From Gracilaria gracilis (Eukaryota; Rhodophyta; Florideophyceae; Gracilariales; Gracilariaceae), in NCBI GenBank assembly GCA_030374805.1, contig JARGSG010000249.1, positions 1-58,883 of the forward strand: a DNA stretch of 58,883 nt, given 5' to 3'. A program made the position numbers and the translations under genes. The notes below the pieces were generated by a model. The model saw nothing but the letters and a program-made list of their open reading frames with translations. It searched no databases and had not been told where the DNA came from. Positions 10,416 through 21,853 of the stretch are shown one piece after another (the first letter of the stretch is position 1; every line of letters starts with the position of its first letter).

Positions 10416-12605
10416 GTGTACAAATGGAATTTGCACCAAAAATGGGCGCGGGAGGTAGCTGAAATGTGCGAAGATCCCTCCGTAACGACATTTCACCCGC
10501 CAAAGGACGTGGACGATGTATGTTTTGCTTTCACAATTACAAGTGCTGCATCTCAAGTGTTTTTGAATGTTTTCCCGATGACAGACAGCCAACAGAAAGC
10601 GTACGCCATTGACCAGGATGGTGACACAATTGTTCAGAACGCCGCAGAGTGCAACGTAGAACGTGCCGGACAGCTTTATTGGTAGAATGAAGATGCGGAG
10701 GAATTTGCAGTTGGTGCTATGGGGACGGAGGAGAAACAAGTACTGTGCAACGCGGTTCCGTATTGCGCCAAATGGGCAAATATTAGTGGACTTCATTTGG
10801 CAAAACCCCCTGTCATTCGGAGAACGTATGCACACAAGAAAGAGCTCGGTCTTTTTTCCTTGTTTCTAAACACATCCTATCTCAACTGCATCAGAGAGTG
10901 GACCAGCAAAGAACTGATAAAACGTGGAAGACGGCTGAAACCACTCCGCATGGACGAACTATTGGCCTACATAGAACTGGAACTCGCGACCTCGGTACAT
11001 AAACTGAATCGACTCCAAGACTACTGGTCTACATCTGACTTACTAGGTACACCTTTTTTCAAAAAGGTAATGGCTAGGGACTGCTTCATGCAGATACGAA
11101 GCGCTATACGGACGTATGCTGCATATGATGCAGACAGTGCGGTGGTGGATCCTCTCTGGCACAGCCGCACGCTATTGGAGCACTTTGCTCGTAATGCAGC
11201 ATCCTTGGCAATTCCGTTGGGAGTCAGCTCTTTAGATGAAAATACGATTAGGTGCAAGGGGGGTACCGCCGCTCGATCGTACATGAAAAGCAAACCAATC
11301 AAGTTCGGGATTCGTTTTTACGCAGTAGTGGGTTGGTCCCACGCGTATCTTCACACTCTACAGGACAAAGGGTCTGGAAATAAGAGTAGCCAATCCCCTG
11401 TTCAAAGGTACACTCATTTATTTCGCAATCTTCGCGGTGCGGTTGAGCGGAAAGTGGACGGGACATTAGTTCCAAAGTCGACACCGTCGGCTTTGTGGTG
11501 TGCCCAAATGGCACACCAGACGCAGTTGTATCCCACTCCTAATGAAGGACGGTTGATGGTCATGGACAATTTCTATACTCGCCATGTCTTAGCGCGTCAA
11601 CTCGACAGATTGAGTGACAACGAGTGCAAAATACTTGGTACAGTACGGTTTACGAACGTCGACGGTCTCAACCGCCCTGCAATCCGAGAAGCAATGGATA
11701 GCCTCAAACATGCTGCGCGCGGTGAATGGCGCTTGGTGCAAGTATTTCACAGGGGCGAAGGTCGAAATGCTCCTAATCAAGTGGCTCAAAACTCTGGGTA
11801 CATCGTCTTCAAGGACAGGTCTGTTGTTACGTTCTATACGAACGACTTAGCAGGCACACCGACTTCGCGCATACAAGGTGCCGATGATGACGCTATTGTT
11901 TGCGTACACGTGCTTGCGCCTCTAGAGCGCTGGACCGGAGAAGAGTCTCTGCGGCGATCAACCTTGCAAGTACCGGCGATCATCGTAGCATATAACCTTT
12001 TCATGAATGGAGTAGATAGATTTGATCAATTCAGATCTACGTCAGCAACGGTTCGAAAAGAACAGAGAGTGACTATGAGTTTGCTTACCTTCGTTTTGGA
12101 CGCAAGCATCATAAATGCACACGCTCTTCTGAATGCCATCTCACACCCTGGCGAACTTATTCCAGACGCTTGGTTGATGAAGCGGCGCATCATCCGGCAA
12201 CTCGTTATGGACCACATAGAGTACAAGCAAACAAGGACAACGCTCTTTCCACTACCATCTCGTACCAGCGCTGGCAATGTCGCTAAGAACGAGAGCCACC
12301 TCACCACCGTGCAACATTTCCTGCTCGAAACAGAGGGTCGAAAGAGCGTACGTTGCATGCTATGCACTCTTCTGTCGCCGAACGGTCGCGGAGGGTACAC
12401 CTTCTACTCTTGCACGGAGTGCCAACGTGGCTTCCATGTAAATTGTTTCACCATCTTCCACCACAAGTACGCCATACGCTACACTCGACTTGAAGTGTAC
12501 CATGCGGTAGTATCGGCCACAGCTTCCCTAGCTTCTGCTCATCATCGCAATCGACGCAATAAAGCTACATCAAAGCTCAGTACTGCAAAGCTGTTACACA
12601 AATAA
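10416..12605 (+). CDS. piggyBac transposase (DDD type), copy 1
   Basis: Catalyses cut-and-paste transposition at TTAA sites. The three catalytic aspartates are visible as SLDENT (D274), VMDNFYTRHV (D384) and NGVDRFDQF (D534), counting from 10416. FGIRFYAVVGW precedes the second. The C-terminal Cys/His ring-like domain, CMLCTLL...YSCTECQRGFHVNCF, is the usual piggyBac DNA-binding tail. An in-frame TAG at 10683-10685 splits an N-terminal acidic segment (10416-10682) from the main reading frame, whose first ATG is 10719; both parts are in the same frame. The TAG could be decay, a short intron or a base error, since copy 2 has one extra G there. The catalytic core is uninterrupted here. Confidence 0.9.
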
Positions 12606-12610
12606 TAAAG

Positions 12611-13093
12611 TTACTCTTCCTTGAAACCCATGTAGGCTCCCCTTTCGTCAGGCCAAATCTTTCTAATTCCTTCCTACGCGCAATTGGGTAGTTGCATTCT
12701 TCGTCCATTTCCAAGGAAGCCGTAACGCTCGAAAATGTAGGTTTTATACGCCTGCTTTCGGGCCTTGTTGTTATTTGTGGCATATATACCTGTTACTGGG
12801 AACTTCACAGCAGTTTTGCTCATAACCGCCGGTCCCAACTGCATCCAGTAACAGGGTGTGCCCCCACACTGTCTGCAAGCGACGTCCTCGTTATCAACCG
12901 TGACCTGGGGAATCAGAGGTTGATCGTGAAGTCTAGAATGCGGTTCGGCAGCGGCATTACAGTCACTTGCCTCTTGGCTGGGTAGCACATTAGTCGGTGT
13001 TCCGTTCTCCGTATCGTGGATAGCAGCTGTGTGCTTTTCATACTGCATCGTCAAAGAAGCACCCGCTTCCATTTGGCCTTCATTTCTCTCCAT
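12611..13093 (-). pseudogene. piggyBac accessory protein, P2X7-intracellular-domain-like, with an in-frame TAG, copy 1
   Basis: The minus strand encodes a polar N-terminus, then CRQCGGTPCYWMQ and RKQAYKTYIFERYG...LPNCA. After a TAG at 12674-12676 the same frame continues EGIRKIWPDERGAYMGFKEE to TAA at 12611-12613. The order Cys motif, AY...YG.LG.G.R, P.C, IR..P..G.Y.GFK matches the small Cys-rich proteins, related to the P2X7 receptor intracellular domain, that accompany some piggyBac elements; I rely on memory for that. It runs toward the transposase gene, leaving only 5 bp between the two stop codons. The TAG is in both copies, so it is not a copy-specific error. A DNA-binding or regulatory role is a guess. 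Confidence 0.6.
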
Positions 13094-14356
13094 GTGGACG
13101 TAGCTACTTGGTGTGTACGACGGCAGTTAGGACAAGCAATGGAAGCCCAAGGCCAGGTCAGTGTTCTGACACGTTTTCCGTTCCGCGTGGAAAAGGATCG
13201 GAGAGCGGCAAACGCATGGGAGTCCACTAGAAACCCGAGGAAGCACCGAGGGGCAGCCAAAAGAAATGTTGAAACTGTAAAGCAGTGTATAGTGGCGAAT
13301 GGGGAAGGAGTGAGGCAGAGTAACAAACCCAGAGTAAATTGAGTTGGACGAATTGAAGCCCTCTCGCATGCAGTACACAGATTGGAGGGCAGCGGAAGGC
13401 GAGAGAGCACGAAACAGTACCAAAAAGCACCGAACCAATGCAAAACTTCTTTGAGCGACGGAACGCAGGTAGATAATAAGGGAGAACTGGAGTGGATAAA
13501 TATGGGCCTGTTGTGTGCGGGAAACGGGGGGTATTGCCGCCTGAAAATTGCGAGAATGTGGATTACGCTTCACTGCAGAGAAGGCAACGCAAAGCAAAGA
13601 AACAGTAGCAAATATTGGCAAGACTCGGGAGGCCAGTGAAGTGTACAGGGAGCGAGGGAATAGTGAAGTTGTAAGGTTGACGGAAAAGAGCTGCGATGGT
13701 TCGGGTAAGGGAAATCAAGGAGGGAAGTGAAGGTGAGATAGCGGCGGTGCTGAAAGAAGAGCGAGGCTGAGATGTCTGCGGAGATGATTGAGCAGCGCAG
13801 GTGATGCAGGCTCGCTGAGATCTGCGATAAATGGAAAATGCCCTAGATGAGGGAAGCCTAGGACTAGAACGGTAGAATAAGTCAATGTTCACGGCGGAAG
13901 AGTAGAAAGAAAGAGAAAGGAGTGGGTTGGTAAAGGTTGGAAACGCTGGAGAGGCCGGCTTTGAGTGTTGAAGGCTTAGGAGTGCAGCTGGAAACTCCAG
14001 ACAGGACGGTGGGAGGGAAAAGGGCACCGACAGAGTAGTTTTGGAGATAACGACACACGGGAGGCAGACGGGGGCAGGCGGATAGTCGCAGAGGGCTTGT
14101 TGAACCAGCAAACGGCGACGGCAAAAAAGGAAAGGGAAAGAAGTTTTCTGTTTACACGTAGAGTGCCTGGCACGTTAGTTTGCCCATGGTGCACCTCTGT
14201 TGTGCACTCAGTGCACCGAAACATTTGAATGCCGGACACGCGCACAAGTGTGTCATTCAATCAACTGTTTTCTCATCTTGAACCACAGACTGCACTTCTC
14301 TTTCGCCAATCTTATTGGCTTTTCTTATGTCTATCTCTATGGACATAAATTTTTTC
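13094..14356. other. Right non-coding part of piggyBac, copy 1
   Basis: GA-rich on the plus strand. A 182-codon minus frame (13563-14111) is open but low-complexity (Ser/Pro/Leu-rich) and is shortened in copy 2, so it is not supported. The 3' end holds the subterminal TTATGTC palindrome. Confidence 0.45.
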
Positions 14357-14369
14357 AGTGTTGAAAGGG
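14357..14369 (-). repeat. piggyBac right TIR, copy 1
   Basis: AGTGTTGAAAGGG followed by TTAA. Copy 2 has one extra T inside this TIR. Confidence 0.92.
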
Positions 14370-14469
14370 TTAATTGGTTCCATGTCCCTGGGAGCTTTCA
14401 AAAGTTTATGAAAAGCAGAATATGAATGCGTTCATGGCCCAGCTGCGCCGTTGGCGAGCGCGTGTCGTA

Positions 14470-17110
14470 CAGTCGTGGAAACCGCTTTCCAAGTCTATTC
14501 GATTCGCTTCTTTTTGTAAACTATCCGTCCAATCCTTAAATCGGCAGAAATCCTAAAATCGGCAAAGCCCTCCTTCGGAACATTTAAAGACTGAGAAATA
14601 CCGAAGCTTATGCACGTCCAATAACATCGAGTTTGTTTCGTTTGGAGTCGACGTCTATGGTGGCATAGGCGAGGCAGCTAAAGGGTTCCTGCGACGGATA
14701 GCACAATAATGCAACCAAGTACGAAGATCTCAGCCAGGTAAAGAGTACCTGACAATCGCAGTCGCTTTAGCGCAAATATTCTTGGAATGTACAGCAATGG
14801 CTGTAAATAGACGATTTGTGGCTCCCCTATCAGGTTCAACCGCTTTACAGGTAAACGGCCTCTCTAGAAATGCATAAAATTCATTTCGTTTGTTTGTTTG
14901 TTCCTTCCTCCAGTTTTGCCGTTTTGCTTTCAATGTAGAAAAAAGAAGAGAACAATTCCAATCCTATCTCATCTCCCGCACCAACGCGAGTTACGCTAGA
15001 CAATGTAAAGACAATTTTGAAAAGCGCGCGCTTTCTTTTTTCGAACCATATACTTTTGCTCCGCGTTACTCATTCACGTCCAACGCAGCGATGGAATAGA
15101 ATATACTGTCCAGAACTAGACTCTCGCTACGCCATCCTTTAAGCGGCAGTGTACGAACGATTCACCAAAAACTCGTCGTGGCATGTGTTAACCAAAAAAC
15201 ACGCCATTAGCATTGGAATGCTTCGCAGAACCTACACTTTCTGGACCAGGAAATATCCCGCTTCGCAACCGCTGGCGACAGCAGATATCCATCTTGGTCC
15301 TAAAGCAAAATGACGCCCCACAGTCGTAACTGCAGATGAGGAAAGTACTATCCCGGTTTATTGTACTTTATTATGCCGACAATAACACGCCACTCCCAAG
15401 GCAATGCATTGGGGACCAGATTCAGGACTATGTCTCTCTTTCGCCACCATCACAGCAAGCAGAGGTAGGGTTCTTCAGCAATCGCCCGTCTAATAATTGG
15501 ATAACTGCGTTCTTAAAGATAAATGATCTGCAGATGCAACACGTCCAGCTTATGGAATAGAAGCGGGTTAAGGCCGTCACGCCTGAAAATCTCAAGGAGC
15601 ATATCGCAAGAGTTGAGGCTGTGCTCACTCGATATGGCATACATCATCCCCGTTTCATTTTCAACACTGATCAGACTGTAGCTTCTTTCGACAAAATGAA
15701 GGGCAGAAGTCTCCGTAAAAGTGTTGGCGCTGATGGCGCTCGCCTTATTCAGAAGGCGCTTACCACGAAAGGTTCTTTGGACCCCGTCACATTCATGTCC
15801 GTTGCGGCTGCTGGCGGTAGGGACCTATAAGCCCGCAATTATCTTCCCGGGAAAACATGCGCAGTTTCGCCGCGTCCGCAGTGAGGTGCAAACGTTGCAT
15901 TCCATGCTGCCACCCTGCTACCTTTTTTCAACGCAATCCACCCGGCGCTGATACAGACACTGTGTTCGGATGGGCACAAGGGTTCGTCGAGGAAACAAAG
16001 CACTTGCGCCAGAATGGGCAACGTTTGCTGCTTGTGCTCGATGGCTACGGAGCCAATGTCCCGTACAAAACCTTGAAGTTGTTCAAGGAAAACAACATTA
16101 TTGTCATTGCTCTTCCCGCTCATACGTCTCACACAACACAGCCGTTGGACAAGAGCGTTTTCAGCTCGTACAAATCGCATTTGCAGCACGAACCGCACAA
16201 GGCCGCCCGGCAGAAGCAAAAGCTGAACGCTTTTGATGTAGCACATTGCATTAGCAACGCCTACTCTAGTTCCCACACCAGCACCGAACATACGCTCCGG
16301 TTTCCACAAAACCGGAGTATGGGATATGGATTTGATGACGCCATGCATTGCGCCGTTGCAGAAGTATCTAACGCAGACCAATGGCAGAAGAATTAGTCCG
16401 GTTACTGTAGAAGAACTACTCGAATGCTTTCAAAAGCGACACCGTACGTTGCTATGGGACGCTGTTGTCGAGGAGGAAGGGCATGTGCGTATTGCCACAA
16501 CGGCTGGTGCACATTTGACTTCAAATGTCGTTTTAGAGGCGGTACAAAAGGGCATTGCTGCTCGTCAGGCAAAGATGAAAGAAGCCAAAGCGCGCGAGCT
16601 GGCGGCTGCCTACAAAGAGCCTAAGGCCGACATCACGCGCTTAGTCCAGTTAGCGCCGCAGCGGAACATTCGCCGCCATCGTCTCTTTCAAACGAGAAAG
16701 GCGCGCAGGGAGCTGCGTCGAGGAAGGGCTCGTGGTGGCGTGTTGGCTGGAGAGTTGGAATTTTAGAAGGTGGGAATTGAGATATGAACGTTAAAAACCC
16801 GTAAACGAATTTGTGCGTTAGAACGCGCATATTTCTTGTTCAAGTTAGGGAATCGGGCTTTTTGTGTTCTCTGAAGTGGGTGCTTGCAGTTGACCTAGCG
16901 CGTGCCGTAAGCTATCTATTGTTCCGTCTGTTGGACCTATCATGGGCGTAGGTCTTGGCTCCTCGTTGGTTGAGTTGGGAGCCGATGGAAAGGGCGGTTT
17001 CAGAGATAAAGCCATTTGACTGAAACCGGTTCACGAAATTTTGGTACCTTGCCGATTTAAGGGTCGGACATATATTTATTCGTGGCCACCAATTGGAACG
17101 GGCCACAGTA
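14470..17110 (+). mobile_element. pogo/Tigger-type element, decayed, copy 1 (ends approximate)
   Basis: A 13-bp perfect inverted repeat, CCTTAAATCGGCA at 14534-14546 and its complement at 17050-17062, lies inside both ends. Outside it the sequence is only partly matched: CAGTCGTGG after TA on the left, CTGTGG after TA on the right. The enclosed gene is a DDE_1 transposase. The ends are inferred and could be off by tens of bases. Confidence 0.55.
15317..16766 (+). pseudogene. pogo/Tigger-type DDE_1 transposase, copy 1, several frame breaks
   Basis: Pieces in order: a helix-turn-helix/CENP-B-like part (NNTPLPRQCIGDQIQDYV, NRPSNNWITAFLKIND); KRVKAVTPENLKEHI; the first catalytic Asp in FIFNTDQT; GRSLRKSVGADGARL; the second Asp in LLLVLDGYGANVPYKT; ALPAHTSHTTQPLD; and a Lys/Arg-rich tail. 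Breaks are an in-frame TAG at 15558-15560, an extra G near 15821, an extra T in the T-run near 15928, and an extra C near 16280. Copy 2 lacks the last three and is open from 51866 to 53038. The gene was inactive or nearly so before or after the duplication. Confidence 0.85.
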
Positions 17111-17220
17111 TCCACACGTTCCAATCTGTGCGCAGATTAAAAGGCGACGGCGGGCGGCCGTAACCACCTGAATCCGGGGGGAGAGGTGGGCACTTGCTCA
17201 TGGCAGCATCGCGACCTCGA
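16767..17220. other. 3' part and right end of the Tigger-type element, copy 1
   Basis: No gene. It contains the inverted repeat at 17050-17062 and the presumed right end near 17110. Confidence 0.4.
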
Positions 17221-17980
17221 TCTCTCCGACCGCCCCTAACGAACGCTGGGAGCCGGGCCGCTTTTCTCCTCTAAACGCGCCGCTTTGCTCTCTTGGCCGC
17301 GCCGCCTTCCCGCCCTTCCCCCCCATAATATTGGCCGCGTTGTCTTGGTCTTTTTGCCGCGCCGCCTTGCTGTTTTGGCGGCCCCGCGCTGCCTCCCGCT
17401 CACCACCCGCCTGCACCGCCTAGTGCCAAAACCACAGCCGCGCCGCCTTTCCTGCTCTACTCGGCTGCACCGCCTTGGCCCCAATACATGGCCGCGCCGC
17501 CTCGTGTTGCAACCCCGGCCACGATGCTTCGTGTTACAACCCCCAGCCGCGTCGTCTTGCGTCAATAACCTGGCTGCGCCGCCGTGCTCTGATACGCTGG
17601 CCGCCTCCCATACTTTTGCTCACTTGGCCGCGCTTTACCACTTTTCTCACCTGGCTTTCGCACACCTTCCCCACGCCGCTTAGCCTCACTCCACTGGCTA
17701 GGTCGCCACGCTGTGCTGTACTGACCCCATCAAATCTCCGCGCTCACCATGCCGCGCTGTCTTGTTCCGTTTACCAGGCCGCACCGCCTCGTCACTTTGG
17801 TCGCATCCCCTTGCCGCTACACCCCGCTTCCGGACATGCCGCCTATTCTCCCTGGAACCACCGCCTGTCTTTTCTTGACCGGGCATCGTCGCTTCTCCCA
17901 AGGCGTGCTGCCTTTCTCCTTCGACGGAGCACCTCTCGCGCCGCCCACCACCGCGCACCTCTCGCGCCGCCCGCCCACGG
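17221..17980. repeat. GC-rich degenerate minisatellite, copy 1
   Basis: The motif TGGCCGCGCCGCCTT and close variants recur irregularly, roughly every 25-60 bp, separated by short C/T-rich spacers. Every frame on both strands is long-open because of composition, giving Arg/Pro/Ala-rich shadows. It abuts the left LTR. Confidence 0.6.
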
Positions 17981-17987
17981 AGCACCT

Positions 17988-18762
17988 TTTAGTGCAATGT
18001 CGCATTGGGGAAAGAACCACAAAGACGTTCGGGATCGGCCTCCGGCGAGGCAGCACAGCAGTAAAGCCCTTCCATGGATGACACGACGGAGTCGGTTTGT
18101 AAGGCCGAGACCACCCTTCACGCTAGGCGTAGAAAGGTAAACCAGAAGCTGGAATCTATGTAATCGGTGCGTGCGTATCCTCAGATGAGGCGGTGTTCCA
18201 CAGGGGGTGGCAAGTGTAGACAGATGTCAGCACGAGCCGCGGGTCACAAAGAACAACCCGAAAAAGGGGAAAAGAGAAAGGGGAAGTCACGAGAGTGACG
18301 GAGAGAGACGGCAAAGCCGGAAAAATCCTTATACAAGGCGAACGCGACAAATAGCGGTGTAGTACTTCCACAATTGGGTTCGTTTGGTTGACGCATGGGG
18401 GATAGACGGTCCATATGCTACGGGATATCCTTCCGAGGAGGAGTTGAATACCGCCGAAGGCGAAGAGTCTAGAGCCAACCCGGGTTGGGCAGATTTACTT
18501 AGTGGCGGGGCCCAGTTGCCCCGACGCTAAATAGTGTGTAGCTAACCTCCCGTACTGTGCGGCAAATAATATAATAATCTAGAATACTCCCATAAAGGGT
18601 ACAGAATTACCAGAAATGCTATGCCAACCTCCTGGACTCTGCCGTGTCCTACGTGTCCCATCCACCAACGTGGCCCTCGTATGTAGTCATAATTAACCCA
18701 GCCGACATGTCCGAAAATAACCAAGTGGCGGGAATCCCTCAAGGAGGCCGTTGCACTTCTCC
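17988..18762 (-). repeat. LTR in minus orientation, copy 1
   Basis: Reverse-complement match to the LTR at 18835-19606 over nearly its whole length. It includes the CCTTATACAAGG promoter-like segment, the GAGACGGCAAAGCCGG stem and the GGGATTCCCGC segment. Identity is high, with scattered substitutions and small indels. No internal retrotransposon sequence follows on its 3' side (toward 17980). Confidence 0.8.
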
Positions 18763-18834
18763 ACGGTCATCGTAAGGGTGAGCGGGGCTCGACCCCTGGC
18801 GTGGCACCCACTTGGGCCACGTTGAGGTGCCATC

Positions 18835-19606
18835 TGTGAAGTGCAACGCCCTCCTTGAGGGATTCCCGCGACTTAGTTATTTTCCGACATGTCGGCTGGG
18901 CTAATTACGACTACCTACGATGGCCACGTTGGTGGATGGGGCACGAGGGACATGGCAGAGTCCAGAAGGTTGGCACAGCATTGCTGGTAATTCTGCACCC
19001 TTTATGAAAGTAATCTAGATTATTATATCATTTGCCGTACAGTACGGGCGATTAGCTCCACACTATATAGTGTCGAAGCAACTGGGCCCTGCCACTAAGT
19101 AAATCTCCCCAACCAGGGTTGGCTCTAGACTCTTCGCCTTCGGCGGTATTCAACTCCTCCTCGGAGGGATATCCCGTAGCATACGGACCGTCTATCCGCC
19201 CTGCGTCAACCAAACGGACCCAATTGTGGAAATATTACACCGCTATTTGTCGCGTTCGCCTTGTATAAGGATTTTTCCGGCTCTGCCGTCTCTCCGTCAC
19301 TCTCGTGACTTCCCCTTTCTCTTTTCCCCTTTTTCCGGTTGTTCTCCGCGACCCGCGGCTTGTGCTGACACCTGTCTACACTTGCCACCCCTGTGAAACA
19401 CCGCCTCATCTGAGGATACGCACGCCCCGTTTACACGGATTCCAGCTTCTGGTTTACTTTCCTACGCCTGGCGTGAAGGATGGTCTCGGCCTTACAAACC
19501 GACTCCGTCGTGTCATCCCTGGAAGAGCTTTGCTGCTGTGCTGCCTCGCCTGAGGAAGGTCCCGAACGTCTTCGTGGTTCTTTCCCCATTGGGGCATTGC
19601 ACTACA
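18835..19606 (+). repeat. 5' LTR of the gag-bearing retrotransposon, copy 1
   Basis: About 772 bp, starting TGTGAAGTGC and ending GCACTACA, with TATAAGG at 19264-19270 as the likely promoter. The inverted partner lies 72 bp to the left. The gag leader follows. Exact ends are inferred from TG...CA and from where the inverted match stops. Confidence 0.75.
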
Positions 19607-19609
19607 AAC

Positions 19610-19624
19610 TGGTCTCCCGACCTA
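19610..19624 (+). promoter_or_regulatory. Possible primer-binding site
   Basis: TGGTCTCCCGACC begins 3 bases after the LTR end. PBS sequences start TGG because they pair with the CCA tail of a tRNA. The donor tRNA was not identified. Confidence 0.3.
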
Positions 19625-19685
19625 GAAGCTTGTCTGTGTGCTTTTCCTCTTTTGGAGTTGATTTCTACTGTGTCCGGAAGATTCC

Positions 19686-21587
19686 GTGTACTCCCGTTTA
19701 GCGGTCTCACCGATGTCTCGGAAGCCATCTGGGGCGGAGCCGGCGGTTACCCGCAGCCACTTCCGTGATGATGGGGATGTTCCCGATGATCGGGTGGTTT
19801 CTAAAATCCCGATTCGGGCTGGTTCTACCCTCGCCGCGAAGGTTTCCTCTCGGACTTCGAGCCCACACCGGAAATCTCGGTACCTTTCTTTGCCCTCGTC
19901 GGCCAGCTCTCGGCCTGTTGCCGGGCCTGCTCAAGTCGCTACTGGTCCGCCTTTGGCGTCCCAGCCAGCAGCCGCTGTTGCGGGATCGTTACCTCGCCGT
20001 GAGGCTGCCAACACCCTCCAGGGGAATTCCCTGGAAAACCAGGTACGCACTCTGCGTGCCGCCCACAATGCCCTTGTGGAGGAATTTAGAGCCCTCCGTG
20101 AGGTGGTCGAGATTGCCTCCGCGAGGGATGTTGCTGAAGATCTCCGCGTACTGCGGCCTGATGTCAAGAAAATGTTGGAGTGTTTGGGTTCGTCCGCCGC
20201 CTTCGTTGAAAGGATCGAGGAGCGCTTCAATCGCGTCCGAGCCCGTCTGGAGACGTTGGAGCAAACCATAACAATGGATAACAACTCTCCGGGTTATCCG
20301 GTTGCTGCCGTGTCACAACGCGAGCAGCGCGCTGGAACATGCAAAGGCCGCCGGAGGCGGAAATCCAAACGCTACAACGATCATTCGGATACACCGACCG
20401 CGTCGGATTCTAACCCGAGTCACTCGGTTGGGTCTACTTCTTCCGACTCTGAGTCGGAGGATGGTCGCCGTGAGCGCTCTTCTCGCTCTAAGCGGTCGTT
20501 TGCCACCCAGGGGGTGATTGGCTCCCGCACCAAGGGCAGGAGACACTCCTGACTCCGGGAATTGAAGCCTACGAATAGGATGTTCCGAAAGTTACTTTCG
20601 TACCGATACTATCGGCTGGAGGATTCATCGCTGGATCGCACATCCCGTGGAACGGGACAAGTGAAAGATTGCATCAAGCGGATACAACTTTCACTGAGGA
20701 ACCACAACTTTTCTGGAGAGGATCCAATTATGGTCTTGGATTTCCTCGCCCGCTTCATGGCTGAGGCCGATATACTCGGTATGAACGAAGGACAGGCCTA
20801 CGTGGCGCTGCCGTACTTTTTACGGGGAGTGGCCAAAGAGCAATTTCGCTTTGTAAGAGGTTCGTCGAAAGCCTCCAAAGGAGGGGTTACGCGCTGGCCA
20901 GAGGCCGTGCAGTACCTCTTGAGGTCGTACGCGACAAATAATACCATTCAGTCAGCGATCCTCGCTTTGAGGGATACCAGACAGCTCCCCGGAGAGGTCG
21001 ACACCGATTATTGGGTGCCCCTCAACAAGGCTTTCCACCGCTGTGCCAATGTCAACCTCGCTGGGGAACGTTCTACGATGCTCATTGATGGTCTGAGCCC
21101 AGCCATCAAGTCCCTCGTTGCCCGACGTCGGGAGGACAAACCGAGGGTTACTTACCTCGAGTTGGTCCAAGCCGCTCGCGCGGAGGGTGATGCACTGCGT
21201 GCCCGTGGTTTTCAGTCGAGTTCGAAGCCCGCTAAAGCGTTGGTAATGGAGGACTGCTCCCCATCGCTCTCGTTAATCGTGGACGAACACCCTCAACAGG
21301 GATATGACAACGTCCAGCTTGCGCATGGCGAAGTCGCTTCCGTGCCGACCACGGAACCCCCGTCCACGACGGATGCATCTTACGATACGGCGCTGGCCGA
21401 CCCGGCGCTGTACACCGACAACCGTCGTATGATGGCACCTCTTATTCCCTATTCGAATGGAGGTACCCGTTCTCAACGGCCTGGATGGAGGGACACCCGC
21501 CCTGTGGTTCGAGTCGCCGATGCTCGGAATGGTGACCCGCAAGCGGGGGCGTCGAAGCCAATTTGCCACTTGTGTTATACTATAACT
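19686..21587 (+). pseudogene. LTR-retrotransposon gag, in-frame TGA, cut off at the zinc knuckle, copy 1
   Basis: One frame runs from 19686 (or the ATG at 19713) to 21587 with a TGA at 20550-20552. The N-terminal part is Ser/Pro-rich, then coiled-coil (VEEFRALREVVEIASARDV). After the TGA comes a capsid-like domain: RNHNFSGEDPIMVLDFLARF, YLLRSYATNNT, AGERSTMLIDGLSPAIKSLV. The frame reaches the first two Cys of a CCHC knuckle (PICHLCYT) and then enters the TIR of the next element. No protease, reverse transcriptase or integrase follows. The arrangement fits a Ty3/Gypsy-like element, but the superfamily is not certain without pol. The TGA fits decay of an Arg CGA codon and is shared by both copies. 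Confidence 0.8.
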
Positions 21588-21853
21588 TCGGTGTTCTCGG
21601 AATGCTAGTTTAGTATGCTAGATCGCTAGTTGTGAAAGTAAAAGTCCGAAAAAACTAGCATTTTTGCAGCTTGCGCTAGTTGGCAAGGCAAAAAAAATTT
21701 TTTGGAAATAACGTTTCCGTTCAGTGCAGTTCAAACTTCACCTACTGGAGTTGAAGGCTAGTTTGCAGTTCTTCTGCCATCGCTCGTAGCTTTACATTCA
21801 CCACATTCGTCAAAAACACTCTAAAAAATTGCGAACCTACCACCAGCGCTCCC
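21588..21853 (+). repeat. Left TIR and subterminal region of the left element
   Basis: Matches the minus strand of 35911-36174 at roughly 70-80% identity. CTAGTT or its complement lies near 21605, 21625, 21653, 21676 and 21757. Confidence 0.75.

Larger units (their letters stand above)
9111..14373 (+). mobile_element. Complete piggyBac-family transposon, copy 1
   Basis: TTAA target duplications at 9111-9114 and 14370-14373 bracket 13-bp perfect terminal inverted repeats, CCCTTTCAACACT at 9115-9127 and its complement at 14357-14369. The element is 5255 bp. It carries a transposase gene and a convergent accessory gene. Subterminal palindromes built on TTATGTCT and its complement lie near both ends (about 9133-9158, 9222-9247 and 14324-14348). 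The empty site would have read GGAACCAAC-TTAA-TTGGTTCC, itself a palindrome. Confidence 0.92.

Noticed and set aside
10684..10713. A 30-nt intron (GTAGAATG...TTTGCAG) removing the TAG in the piggyBac transposase
   Set aside because: GT and AG are present, but 30 nt is very short for a spliceosomal intron. Kept only as a possibility.
13563..14111. 182-codon minus frame in the right part of piggyBac
   Set aside because: Low-complexity, no domain, and disrupted in copy 2 by a small change near 50147.
18763..18834. tRNA gene in the spacer between the inverted LTRs (GGGGCTCGACCCC resembles a T-arm)
   Set aside because: No acceptor, D or anticodon arms could be matched.
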